Shown here one piece after another: positions 17,861 through 26,008 of a stretch of DNA of 64,000 nucleotides (its first letter is position 1; each line of letters starts with the position of its first letter). The position numbers and the translations under genes were made by a program. The notes under the pieces were generated by a model. It saw nothing but the letters and a program-made list of their open reading frames with translations. It did no database searches and was not told where the DNA came from. Origin of the DNA: Vibrio sp. STUT-A11 (GTDB taxonomy: Bacteria; Pseudomonadota; Gammaproteobacteria; Enterobacterales; Vibrionaceae); the NCBI RefSeq assembly GCF_026000435.1, contig NZ_AP026764.1, forward strand, positions 930,001 through 994,000, written 5' to 3'.

Positions 17861-18411
17861 TATAAATTGCAAAGAGGGTTACGGGTAATGGCCTCAGATA
17901 AATGGTCTGGTGCGAAGTGCGCGTAGCGCATCGTCATTGATATATCTGCGTGGCCGAGTACATCACGTAATACTAAAATGTTTCCCCCATTCATCATAAA
18001 ATGACTGGCGAACGTATGACGCAATACGTGCGAGGCTTGCCCGGAAGGTAACGTAATGCGACTTTGTTTTTGAGAATGTAGCAAAGCGGGGTATAGCACT
18101 CTTCAAACAATTTTCCTGATGTCGGCTTGAATATCTCTTCGTACAACTCTTTGGAGATGGGAACAGTACGATTCTTTTTGGTTTTTGTATTGGTGTACGT
18201 GACTTTGTACTGGGAAAGTTGACTGCCTTGTAGTTGCGCCGCCTCGTTCCATCGTGCTCCAGTCGCCAAGCAAAGTTTCACCACCTTCACCATATCTGAA
18301 ATAGGGTGCTGTTCTGCATGATCCAGCAATAAGCTAATCTGCTCTTTAGTTAAGAACATCATAGCTCTTTCAGATTCTATGAAAGGCTTAATATCGTCTA
18401 GCGGGTTTGGT
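17860..18411 (-). pseudogene. Truncated and frameshifted phage-type tyrosine integrase
   Basis: The C-terminal part of a P2-like tyrosine recombinase. Reading begins abruptly at the IS5-type repeat (…NPLDDIKPFIESERAMMFLTKE) and carries the conserved arginine region (LATGARWNEAAQLQGSQL). It then shifts frame near 18080 and continues with HVLRHTFASHFMMNGG, VLGHADISMTMRYAHF and a normal C-terminus. The conserved arginine, the HxxR and the final tyrosine are all recognisable. About the first half is missing, cut off exactly where the insertion element starts. It cannot make an active recombinase. It marks the site of a former integrated element next to guaC. Confidence 0.85.
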
Positions 18412-18840
18412 GGGCTTTGTTGCGTAATTCAGACAGAAAACCAAACCACCTGAAATTGAACAATTATCAAACAACATACTGAGTTTCGGGCATACCAAGC
18501 CCTGTAAGCTTGTTCAGCGCTTTAATCATGGCGTAGGTTTCGCCAACTTGAGCATTGTAGTTTCTCAGGCTTAACGTCGCACCAAGTAGCTGCTTCACAC
18601 GGTACATGGCCGTTTCAGAGAGTGAACGCTTGTGATACCATACCGCTTTTTCCACTCGCTTATGGTTTCTTCATCGATCCAGAAAGTGAGTGAACCACGG
18701 TTGATTAGAGCTTTGTTGTACTGTTTCCAGTTATTTGTTTTGTAACGAGGTTTCGGCATAAGGCTACGATGATTAACTGATGTAGCCGATCAGATCGTAA
18801 CTTCCTAGTTTAGTTCCATCGAATTACGCAACAAAGCCCC
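18412..18840 (-). mobile_element. Internally deleted IS5-family element (MITE-like)
   Basis: Both ends carry the inverted repeat GGGCTTTGTTGCGTAATTC (18412-18430; reverse complement at 18821-18839). Inside, on the minus strand, are the start of an IS5-type transposase (MPKPRYKTNNWKQYNKALIN, from 18759) and its end (ETAMYRVKQLLGATLSLRNY to the stop at 18467), joined out of frame. The DDE core is gone. At about 430 bases it could be moved only in trans. The left end cuts the integrase remnant; the right end sits in the galactanase terminator. Confidence 0.85.
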
Positions 18841-18866
18841 CTCTAATCAAAGAGGGGCTTGAAAAA
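18831..18866 (-). terminator. Galactanase terminator interrupted by the IS end
   Basis: On the minus strand AAGCCCCTC pairs with GAGGGGGCTT (one extra G). The bases after the stem, where a T-run would be expected, are already the terminal repeat of the IS5-type element. Confidence 0.5.
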
Positions 18867-18882
18867 TACTTTATGTTTTTGC

Positions 18883-19881
18883 TCATTCAAGAAAGGCATC
18901 AAGCGCTTGAGTAGGCTGGCGCGTATTTGGATCCCATGCACCCAAGGTATAGCCTTGCCAACTATATGCCTGTGGCTCCCAGTAGAAAATCCCAATGCCT
19001 TTATCTTGATTAACACTTCGTACTTTTTGGATCATATCGGCAACGATAGTCTTTGCTTGAGGCTCATCCCAAGGCACGCCAATTTCAGTGATCATCACTT
19101 CCGTTCCGTAGCGCTCGACCATATCATTGAGATTAGAGAGGCATTCATTGTTTGCTTCTTGCCAAGTAAGGCCAGTAGCATTCTTGGGATAGGATGATGC
19201 GCCAATAACATCCCACCAAGCACTGTTGGATTGTAAGCCATCAAGAATCCATCGGAAATTAGCATTGTCGTGACAGTTTGCTAAATGGACAATGACCTTA
19301 GCATCTGGGAATACTTCTTTGGCTGCGTTTCGTCCGCTATTAAACAACCATGCATAGTTACGCATGTTGCTTGAAGCCATTCCTTCATTCCATAGCATTC
19401 CGTTGTTGGTTTCATTACCGACTTGAATCCATTTTGGTGTAATACCTGCAGCTTTTAAGGTGTTGAGTGAGTCTCTAGTGTAAGACCATACTTGTCCCAT
19501 TAAATCTTCGAAGCTCAGTTGTTGCCATGCTGCGGGTTTCCATTGGTTGCCTGGATCGGCCCAAGTGTCGCTATAGTGGAAGTCAATCATCACGTCCATA
19601 TTTGCGTCTTTGGCCCAATGCGCTTTGACAATTACATCATCCAGTGAGCTGTAATAACCATCACTGGGATTAACCCAGACACGAAGACGCACTGCGTTCA
19701 TACCATGGTCTCGTAATATTGAAAGGACATCTTGTCGATAGCCCCAATCGTTGTAGAACTCGTAGCCACTGTCTTCCATCTGAGTTATCCAACTAATATC
19801 CGCACCTTTAATAAAAGCGTGAGAATAGTTTGAGGCCACTAATGAGCCGAAGATAGCTAGGGATTTTAGGGTGTTGTTCAT
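18883..19881 (-). CDS. Secreted GH53 endo-beta-1,4-galactanase
   Basis: A 332-residue glycoside hydrolase family 53 enzyme that cuts beta-1,4-galactan, such as pectin side chains, into galacto-oligosaccharides. A signal peptide (residues 1-22, ending SNYSHA) sends it to the periplasm or outside. The acid/base Glu157 lies in QVGNETNNGMLW and the nucleophile Glu266 in MITEIGVPW. Other family marks are NAVRLRVWVNP and DFHYSDTWADPGNQ. It lacks a lipobox, unlike the second GH53 at 26009. It is read after the LacI-type regulator on the same strand but has its own 220-base upstream region with a long palindrome. Confidence 0.93.
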   Translation of the reverse strand: MNNTLKSLAIFGSLVASNYSHAFIKGADISWITQMEDSGYEFYNDWGYRQDVLSILRDHGMNAVRLRVWVNPSDGYYSSLDDVIVKAHWAKDANMDVMIDFHYSDTWADPGNQWKPAAWQQLSFEDLMGQVWSYTRDSLNTLKAAGITPKWIQVGNETNNGMLWNEGMASSNMRNYAWLFNSGRNAAKEVFPDAKVIVHLANCHDNANFRWILDGLQSNSAWWDVIGASSYPKNATGLTWQEANNECLSNLNDMVERYGTEVMITEIGVPWDEPQAKTIVADMIQKVRSVNQDKGIGIFYWEPQAYSWQGYTLGAWDPNTRQPTQALDAFLE

Positions 19882-20022
19882 CGTTTCACCATTTTTATAT
19901 ATTCACGTTTTGATTGTTTTTAAACGTAAATAATATAGCAACGGATTTTAGTGTAGAGGTGATGTATAAAAGTGTTAGTGATTATTTTTATAAGGTTATT
20001 TGCGTAGTTGTGATTCTGGATA

Positions 20023-20052
20023 AATTATCTAAGTAAATTTACTTAGATAATT
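20023..20052. promoter_or_regulatory. 30-bp perfect palindrome upstream of the galactanase
   Basis: The half-site AATTATCTAAGTAAA is followed directly by its reverse complement with no spacer. The core AGTAAATTT recurs at 22349-22358 in the divergent promoter region of the ABC genes. A palindromic operator for the neighbouring LacI-type protein is the simplest reading. It also lies 50 bases beyond the regulator's stop, so a terminator role is possible, but no T-run is present. Confidence 0.5.
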
Positions 20053-20101
20053 GTGAATATGATCTATCTACAAATGTATCAAATCATAAATTAAGCCGAA
20101 G

Positions 20102-21109
20102 TTAGTTAATTTTAAAACTGTCTCGCCAGATAAATTCATGACCAAATAAAACCGTTTTTTTGTATTTTCTGCCTTCTATTTTTTCAATAAACATATCTAT
20201 TGCGACTTCTCCCATTTCAAACGGGAACAGTCGCATTGTAGTCAGGCTTGGACTCATATGTCGGGCTGACGAGATATCATTGGTGCCGATGACTTGTATA
20301 TCGGTTGGAATGGTTAACCCTGCCTCATAAATGGCTCGATAAACACCAACGGCCACCATATCTGTCGCTGCGTAGACCACATCGGGAAGTTCATCGAGTT
20401 GTAGCATTTCTTTCATTGCTTGATACCCCGATTCGATGCAATACTCTTTACTCACTTTACATAGCGCATCGTGATACAAGCCGTTTTCTTTGGTCACTTT
20501 ACGAAAAGTATGTAAGCGCTCCTCGTTATTGCCAATAAAAGCAGGTCGTTTACAATGGCTTTTCAGCACATTTTGCATAACATCATTGGACAACGCCAGC
20601 CGGTCAATTAAGACTGCATCGGTTTTGCTACCTAAAGGGTTCGAGTCAACAAATATGATATTGTGGTTAGCTTGATATAAAGTATCTACAACTTGTTTGG
20701 AGAAATGTCCGACTGCAATGACGGCCGGAGCCTTTTCTATTAGATTTATATTAGTATCGATTTGGTCTAAATGGAGTGTTCTTAAATCGACGCCTTTTTC
20801 TAAACAACGATTTTGAATGCCAGCACGAATAGAAGTGAAATACGGGTCGTCTATTTCCTGTGTCGGAGTCAAAAAGTTCAACATAACAACATCACGTACG
20901 CCAAGTGGCTTATTCGTTTTGGTTGCTTCATGATGAACAAACTGTTTTTTACTGCGTTTAGGGGATTGATAGCCAAGCGACTCTACTGCCTCCAAAATGG
21001 CCCGTTTTTTGTCTTCACTTACAGACAAAGTAGGGTCTTCGTTAAGAAAGCGAGAAATAGTGGAAGTAGAAATCTTCGCTCTTTGTGCAATGTCTTTAAG
21101 TGTAGCCAA
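20102..21109 (-). CDS. LacI-family regulator of the galactan genes (GanR/EbgR-like)
   Basis: A 335-residue repressor. Its N-terminal helix-turn-helix is ATLKDIAQRAKISTSTISRF, and the linker SVSEDKKRAILEAVESLGYQ resembles EbgR-type proteins. The C-terminal two-lobed domain should bind a galactoside. After GYQ the usual hinge pattern (RPN..AR.L) with its DNA-intercalating leucine is missing. That fits an operator without a central CG, such as the palindrome at 20023. It lies between the ABC ATPase gene and the galactanase on the same strand. A perfect 12-bp hairpin (21150-21178) precedes it. Control of the galactan cluster is inferred from position. Confidence 0.82.
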   Translation of the reverse strand: MATLKDIAQRAKISTSTISRFLNEDPTLSVSEDKKRAILEAVESLGYQSPKRSKKQFVHHEATKTNKPLGVRDVVMLNFLTPTQEIDDPYFTSIRAGIQNRCLEKGVDLRTLHLDQIDTNINLIEKAPAVIAVGHFSKQVVDTLYQANHNIIFVDSNPLGSKTDAVLIDRLALSNDVMQNVLKSHCKRPAFIGNNEERLHTFRKVTKENGLYHDALCKVSKEYCIESGYQAMKEMLQLDELPDVVYAATDMVAVGVYRAIYEAGLTIPTDIQVIGTNDISSARHMSPSLTTMRLFPFEMGEVAIDMFIEKIEGRKYKKTVLFGHEFIWRDSFKIN

Positions 21110-21149
21110 AAGATTACCCTATATTATATTTATTGGACGGTCCTAGCAT

Positions 21150-21178
21150 GCCAAAGAGCATACTGAATGCTCTTTGGC
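21150..21178. repeat. Perfect 12-bp hairpin between the ATPase and regulator genes
   Basis: GCCAAAGAGCAT and ATGCTCTTTGGC surround a 5-nt loop just after the ATPase stop codon. No T-run follows on the coding strand. It may protect the upstream mRNA 3' end or partly separate expression of the two genes. Confidence 0.5.
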
Positions 21179-21187
21179 ACCAAAGCG

Positions 21188-22291
21188 CTAATGTGTTGAT
21201 TGTACAGAATCAAATTTAATGACGTTTCCATCAGGTTCAAAAATGTGTAAATGGGAAGGTGATGTAAATAGCGAAATTGACTCACCAGGCTGTACTTGTG
21301 TGTCCCCATGATGAAGGTATTTGAAGTCATCCACGCCGCCACATTGGCCAAAGATGTAAGTCATGCCTCCCAGTCTCTCGACCACTTCACATTGGAATGC
21401 GAGTGTGATCATATCTGGATTTGTCGTGAGGTGTTCTGGTCGAATACCTAACGTTAGATTTTTACCTATTTCAACCTGAGCTGTTTTTATCGGTAAAGTG
21501 ATTGAACGGCCCACATCCAGACTCACTGTTAAGCTCGTTTCATCCCACCCTTCAACAGTACAAGGAAGAAAGTTCATTTTCGGAGAGCCGATAAATCCGG
21601 CAACAAATCTGTTAATTGGGTTATGGTAGAGATCCATTGGTGAACCAACTTGCTCAACTTTGCCATCACGAAGCACGACGATTTTATCTGCTAATGTCAT
21701 GGCTTCGACTTGGTCGTGCGTTACGTAGATCATGGTTGACTTAAGCTCTTGGTGTAACTTTGCAATATGAAGCCGCATGTCGACGCGTAATTCTGCGTCT
21801 AGGTTTGATAGCGGCTCATCAAATAGAAACACTTTTGGATCTCGAACGATTGCTCGGCCGATAGCAACGCGTTGGCGTTGGCCTCCTGACAGTTGGGCTG
21901 GTTTACGATCGAGTAGATGTTCTAACTGCAGAGCTTTACCGACCAACTGCACTTTTTTATCTCGTTCTTCTTTAGGTACTTTGTTTACTTTTAGTGAGTA
22001 ACCCATATTTTCTGCAACAGTCATATGCGGGTATAGCGCATAAGACTGGAACACCATCGCCACCCCTCGTTCTGAGGGTGGAGTATCGTTAACGACATTG
22101 CCCGAAATAGATATTGCGCCATCACTGATGTCTTCCAGACCAGCAATCATACGCAAGAGCGTTGATTTGCCACAGCCCGATGGGCCAACAAACACCACAA
22201 ACTCACCTTCTTCTATCGACAAGTTTACGTTGTGAATGGTTTGGGTATCGTCAAAACGTTTTACGACATTGGATAATTGGATCGAAGACAT
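21188..22291 (-). CDS. Sugar ABC transporter ATP-binding protein (MsmX/MalK type)
   Basis: A 367-residue ATPase that powers import through the permeases encoded divergently. The Walker A is GPSGCGKST, the signature LSGGQRQRVAIGRAI, the Walker B VFLFDEPLSNLD and the switch histidine YVTHDQVEAMTLAD. A C-terminal TOBE/MalK-type regulatory domain (about residues 235-360, with GIRPEHL) is present. This is the ATPase class shared by oligosaccharide importers (MsmX, UgpC). It is divergent from the binding-protein gene, with 217 bases between them, and probably belongs to the same regulon. Confidence 0.92.
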   Translation of the reverse strand: MSSIQLSNVVKRFDDTQTIHNVNLSIEEGEFVVFVGPSGCGKSTLLRMIAGLEDISDGAISISGNVVNDTPPSERGVAMVFQSYALYPHMTVAENMGYSLKVNKVPKEERDKKVQLVGKALQLEHLLDRKPAQLSGGQRQRVAIGRAIVRDPKVFLFDEPLSNLDAELRVDMRLHIAKLHQELKSTMIYVTHDQVEAMTLADKIVVLRDGKVEQVGSPMDLYHNPINRFVAGFIGSPKMNFLPCTVEGWDETSLTVSLDVGRSITLPIKTAQVEIGKNLTLGIRPEHLTTNPDMITLAFQCEVVERLGGMTYIFGQCGGVDDFKYLHHGDTQVQPGESISLFTSPSHLHIFEPDGNVIKFDSVQSTH

Positions 22292-22398
22292 TTTAAATTC
22301 CTCTTAAATGATAATAAATAAAGTGTGTGATCTAATTCGTCTTTTATTTAGTAAATTTTATTTTCACTTGTTTGTTTTATCACAATAACTGCTAGCTA

Positions 22399-22416
22399 TA
22401 GTGATTGGAATCACAT
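22399..22416. promoter_or_regulatory. Candidate CRP site in the divergent ABC promoter region
   Basis: AGTGATTGGAATCACAT is a near-consensus CRP site (GTGA-N6-TCAC), about 95 bases before the binding-protein start. A weaker half-match, TGTGATCTAATTC, lies at 22326 on the ATPase side. Catabolite control would be expected for an oligosaccharide system. Confidence 0.55.
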
Positions 22417-22508
22417 CAATGAATAACCTGTATGGAAAAAATAACACAAAGGAGCATATTTGCACCATAAATTTTATTTTTTACCAAAAACGAAAGGCGT
22501 GAAATTTT

Positions 22509-23744
22509 ATGGATAATAATAAATTTAGTAAAAAACTATCTGCTCTCGCAGTTACTGCTCTATTTTGTTCGCCAATGGCGTTGGCGCAGCAGTCCTTATT
22601 AGTCTGGGAAGACATTCAAAAGTCTTTTGGTAATGAAGAAGCGGTCGCTGCTTTTGAAAAACAACACGATGTGAAAGTGAATGTGCTTGAAATGCCATAT
22701 GGCGGTCAGGTCGAATCTTTGCGTATGGACGGCCCTGCAGGCACTGGCCCTGACGTCGTGTTGATTCCACATGATCAGATTGGTGGGGCGGTTATCCAAG
22801 GTTTACTTGCTCCAGTTCAGGTCGATAAAGTCGTTACCGATACATTTAGTCAATCTTCTATTAACGCTTTGACTTACAATGGCGTGCTATACGGTTTGCC
22901 AAAATCCGTTGAAACCGTATTTATGGTTTACAACAAAGATCTTATTTCTGAACTGCCAGAAACGATGGACGAAATATTTGAGCTGTCTAAGAAGTTTCGT
23001 GAAGAGAATAAATACGGTTTGCTGGCTAAATGGGATGAGCTTTATTACACCTACGGAATTTTAAACGGTATGGGTGGTGATGTTTTCGCTAAAAAAGACG
23101 ACGGCTCGTACGATCCTAATAAAATATTACTGAATACTCCAGGGGCAGTCGAAGGCGCGAAATTCATTCAGAAGTTCTATGACTCTAAAGTCTTCCCTAC
23201 AGGCATCATTGGTAATAACGGGCTTAATGCTATCGATTCACTATTCACGTCGGGCAAAGCAGCGATTGTTCAAACTGGTCCTTGGGCGCTCCAGCCTTAC
23301 AAAGAAGCAGGGATCAACTACGGTGTAGCGCCTCTTCCAAAATTACCATCTGGTGAGCAAATGGGTTCATTTATGGGGGTTAAGAGTTACAGCATTTCCA
23401 CTTTCTCGAAAAACAAACCTTTAGCGCAAGAGTTTATTACGTTCGTCAATAATTATGATAATGCCAAGCGCCGCTTTGAGCTAACTGGAGAGGTTCCGGC
23501 AGTGACAAAATTGGTGGACGATCCTGTTATCAAGAATGACCCAGGAGCAAGTGCTGTAGCGATGCAATCCATTCACGCTACGTCTATGCCTTCCATTCCA
23601 GAAATGAACGAAGTGTGGGGCCCTGCGAACAGCGCGCTTCAGTTGATCGCAACCAATAAACAAGATGCGAAAAGTGCACTCGACTCTGCAGTAGACAGCA
23701 TCAATATGCAAATCGAAGCTAACCACGCAATGATGGGTCAATAA
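22509..23744 (+). CDS. Galacto-oligosaccharide ABC transporter binding protein
   Basis: A 411-residue periplasmic receptor of the maltose/oligosaccharide type (cluster B). A signal peptide (residues 1-26, ending PMALA before QQSLLVWED) is followed by the family signature VLIPHDQIGGAVIQGLLAPV and by GKAAIVQTGPWAL. The protein is close to MalE/GanS/CycB in layout. It is the first gene of a plus-strand operon with two permeases, a galactanase and a GH42 enzyme, so its ligand is most likely beta-1,4-galacto-oligosaccharides (inference from context). The ATG has GAAAGGCG upstream. Confidence 0.9.
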   Translation: MDNNKFSKKLSALAVTALFCSPMALAQQSLLVWEDIQKSFGNEEAVAAFEKQHDVKVNVLEMPYGGQVESLRMDGPAGTGPDVVLIPHDQIGGAVIQGLLAPVQVDKVVTDTFSQSSINALTYNGVLYGLPKSVETVFMVYNKDLISELPETMDEIFELSKKFREENKYGLLAKWDELYYTYGILNGMGGDVFAKKDDGSYDPNKILLNTPGAVEGAKFIQKFYDSKVFPTGIIGNNGLNAIDSLFTSGKAAIVQTGPWALQPYKEAGINYGVAPLPKLPSGEQMGSFMGVKSYSISTFSKNKPLAQEFITFVNNYDNAKRRFELTGEVPAVTKLVDDPVIKNDPGASAVAMQSIHATSMPSIPEMNEVWGPANSALQLIATNKQDAKSALDSAVDSINMQIEANHAMMGQ

Positions 23745-23840
23745 TTTAAAGATATTGTTCTGGCGAAAGCAATTGTCGGCCCTAGTTACTCGTCTGGGGC
23801 TGACAGACGCCAGAAGTTTTCCGAAATGGAGTTGTAAGTG

Positions 23841-25145
23841 ATGTCTGACATGAGTGAACATTTTGAGCATAACTCGGGGCTATATCGATCCCAACGGTTT
23901 ACTGCCTCCTTACTTGCAGTAATTCCTGGCTTTGGCCAGTTTTATAACCGACAGTTTGTAAAAGGCATGATGTTCTTCATCTTGCTAACAAGTTTTTATG
24001 CAGTAACTCGTGATTTTATTTCCCACGGTATGTGGGGTCTTGTAACACTTGGCGAAAACCTACCAGAGGACAACTCAGTTTTCCTACTCGCAGAAGGTAT
24101 TATTGCTTCGCTAGTGGTGGTATTTGGTTTAGCGGTTTATGTACTCAGCATTAATGACGCCTACAAAAACGGGCAACGGCTTGATGAAGGCCGTCCATTG
24201 AACTCACTGCGTGTTCAGTATCGCAATGTTATCAATGCTGGCTTCCCGTATCTGATGATAAGCCCGGGTTTTATCCTTTTAGTCTTTGTTGTTGTATTTC
24301 CGATCATCTTTGGTTTTGCGATTGGTTTTACTAACTATAACCTTTACAACTCACCGCCTGCGAAGCTGGTTGACTGGGTTGGATTGAAGAACTTCTTCAA
24401 CATTTTCCAAATTAACTTGTGGCGTAACACTTTTATCGATGTGTTGCAGTGGACAGTCGTTTGGACATTAGTTGCATCAACATTGCAATGCACAGTCGGG
24501 GTTCTGTTGGCGATTCTGGTTAACCAAAAAGACCTTAAATTTAAGCCTCTGATCCGTACAATCTTTATTCTTCCTTGGGCGGTACCTGGCTTTGTTACCA
24601 TCCTTATTTTTACCGGGATGTTTAACGACAGCTTTGGTGTCATCAACAACGTGATTCTCGACTTCTTTGGTATTGAGCCTAAAGCTTGGCTGACAGACCC
24701 ATTCTGGACGAAAGTTGCGCTCATCATGATCCAAACCTGGTTAGGTTTCCCATTTGTATTCGCCATGACAACGGGGGTTCTACAGGCGATCCCTAATGAT
24801 CTTTATGAAGCTGCGACGATGGACGGTGCAAGCAAATTTCAGCAGTTAAGAACTATCACTTTACCGCTGGTTCTGTACTCAATCGCTCCAATTTTGATTA
24901 CTCAATACACGTTTAACTTTAACAACTTCAATATTATTTATCTGTTTAATAATGGGGGGCCTGCAGTCATTGGTAGTAACGCGGGCGGCACCGATATCTT
25001 GGTGTCATGGATTTACAAACTGACGATGTCTTCATCGCAATACGGTATTGCCTCTGCCATCACTTTATTACTGTCGATTTTCGTTGTGGGCATTGCTCTT
25101 TGGCAATTCCGTATGACCAAGTCATTCAAAGAAGAAGCGAGATAA
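23841..25145 (+). CDS. Oligosaccharide ABC transporter permease (MalF/GanP-like)
   Basis: A 434-residue inner-membrane subunit. Hydrophobic helices fill the N-terminal 130 residues, as in MalF, followed by the standard six-helix permease core. The cytoplasmic EAA loop that docks the ATPase reads YEAATMDGASKFQQLRTITLPL. ATG 23841 is preferred to the GTG three bases before it. It is the second gene of the galactan transport operon, four bases before the partner permease gene. The N-terminal extension with GFGQFYNRQFVKGMMF is typical of the MalF-type partner in Gram-negative bacteria. Confidence 0.92.
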   Translation: MSDMSEHFEHNSGLYRSQRFTASLLAVIPGFGQFYNRQFVKGMMFFILLTSFYAVTRDFISHGMWGLVTLGENLPEDNSVFLLAEGIIASLVVVFGLAVYVLSINDAYKNGQRLDEGRPLNSLRVQYRNVINAGFPYLMISPGFILLVFVVVFPIIFGFAIGFTNYNLYNSPPAKLVDWVGLKNFFNIFQINLWRNTFIDVLQWTVVWTLVASTLQCTVGVLLAILVNQKDLKFKPLIRTIFILPWAVPGFVTILIFTGMFNDSFGVINNVILDFFGIEPKAWLTDPFWTKVALIMIQTWLGFPFVFAMTTGVLQAIPNDLYEAATMDGASKFQQLRTITLPLVLYSIAPILITQYTFNFNNFNIIYLFNNGGPAVIGSNAGGTDILVSWIYKLTMSSSQYGIASAITLLLSIFVVGIALWQFRMTKSFKEEAR

Positions 25146-25149
25146 CAAC

Positions 25150-25992
25150 ATGAGTATTAAACGTAGTAATCGCATCCGATTGACATTGAGTTACGGCCTG
25201 ATTTTGTTGGTATCAGTGATCATTATTTATCCGTTAGTGTGGACGGTTGGTGCGTCATTCTATCCAGGCAATAGCATCATGGGTGAGTCCATTTTCCCGG
25301 AGAACCCGACTCTGAGTCACTATGCCACTTTGTTTGCTAATGACAAAGTGGCTTACCTGACCTGGTTCTGGAATAGTTTGAAAATCAGCTTTTTGACCAT
25401 GGTGCTAACGCTGATCAGTGTGTCATGTACGTCATATGCGTTTTCACGCTTTCGCTTTAAAGGCAGAAAAAATGGTCTAATGCTGTTCCTTCTTTTGCAG
25501 ATGATCCCTCAATTTTCCGCCTTAATTGCGATATTTGTCCTAGCGCAGATGTTGGGGTTGATTAATAGCCATCTTGCATTAGTACTGGTTTATGTTGGTG
25601 GAATGATCCCGATGAACACGTATTTAATGAAAGGTTATTTGGACGCGATACCGAAAGACCTGGATGAATCAGCAAAAATGGATGGTGCGAGTAATATTCG
25701 TATTTTTTTAGAAATTATACTGCCTATTTCAAAACCAATTATTGCAGTAGTGGCATTATTCTCTTTCACGGGGCCTCTAGGCGACTTTATTCTTGCTACA
25801 ACCATTCTAAGAACGCCTGAAAATTATACGTTACCTATCGGTTTATATAATTTGGTCGTTGAGAAAATGGGGGCAAGTTATACCACATATGCAGCAGGTG
25901 CTGTGCTTATTTCAATACCTGTAGCGCTTCTTTATCTATCACTACAAAAATACTTTGTATCTGGCTTAACAGCAGGTAGTACAAAAGGCTAA
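25150..25992 (+). CDS. Oligosaccharide ABC transporter permease (MalG/GanQ-like)
   Basis: A 280-residue partner permease with six predicted helices and the EAA loop DESAKMDGASNIRIFLEIILPI. It pairs with the MalF-like protein in the membrane, and the complex is energised by the MsmX-type ATPase. It begins four bases after its partner ends and stops 17 bases before the lipoprotein galactanase. Only the tight operon context identifies the cargo as galacto-oligosaccharides. Confidence 0.92.
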   Translation: MSIKRSNRIRLTLSYGLILLVSVIIIYPLVWTVGASFYPGNSIMGESIFPENPTLSHYATLFANDKVAYLTWFWNSLKISFLTMVLTLISVSCTSYAFSRFRFKGRKNGLMLFLLLQMIPQFSALIAIFVLAQMLGLINSHLALVLVYVGGMIPMNTYLMKGYLDAIPKDLDESAKMDGASNIRIFLEIILPISKPIIAVVALFSFTGPLGDFILATTILRTPENYTLPIGLYNLVVEKMGASYTTYAAGAVLISIPVALLYLSLQKYFVSGLTAGSTKG

Positions 25993-26008
25993 TACTAGAG
26001 AGAAAGAT

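Noticed and set aside
20009..20067. CRP-like half-sites (TGTGATTCTGG, TGTGAATATGATCT) upstream of the galactanase
   Set aside because: Only one half of each fits; too weak to list beside the better site at 22399.
23481..23870. 129-codon frame opposite the binding-protein gene
   Set aside because: His/Cys/Arg-rich text typical of antisense shadow; the other strand is clearly coding.
24344..24766. 140-codon frame opposite the MalF-like permease
   Set aside because: Shadow of a gene with intact EAA motif; no start signals.
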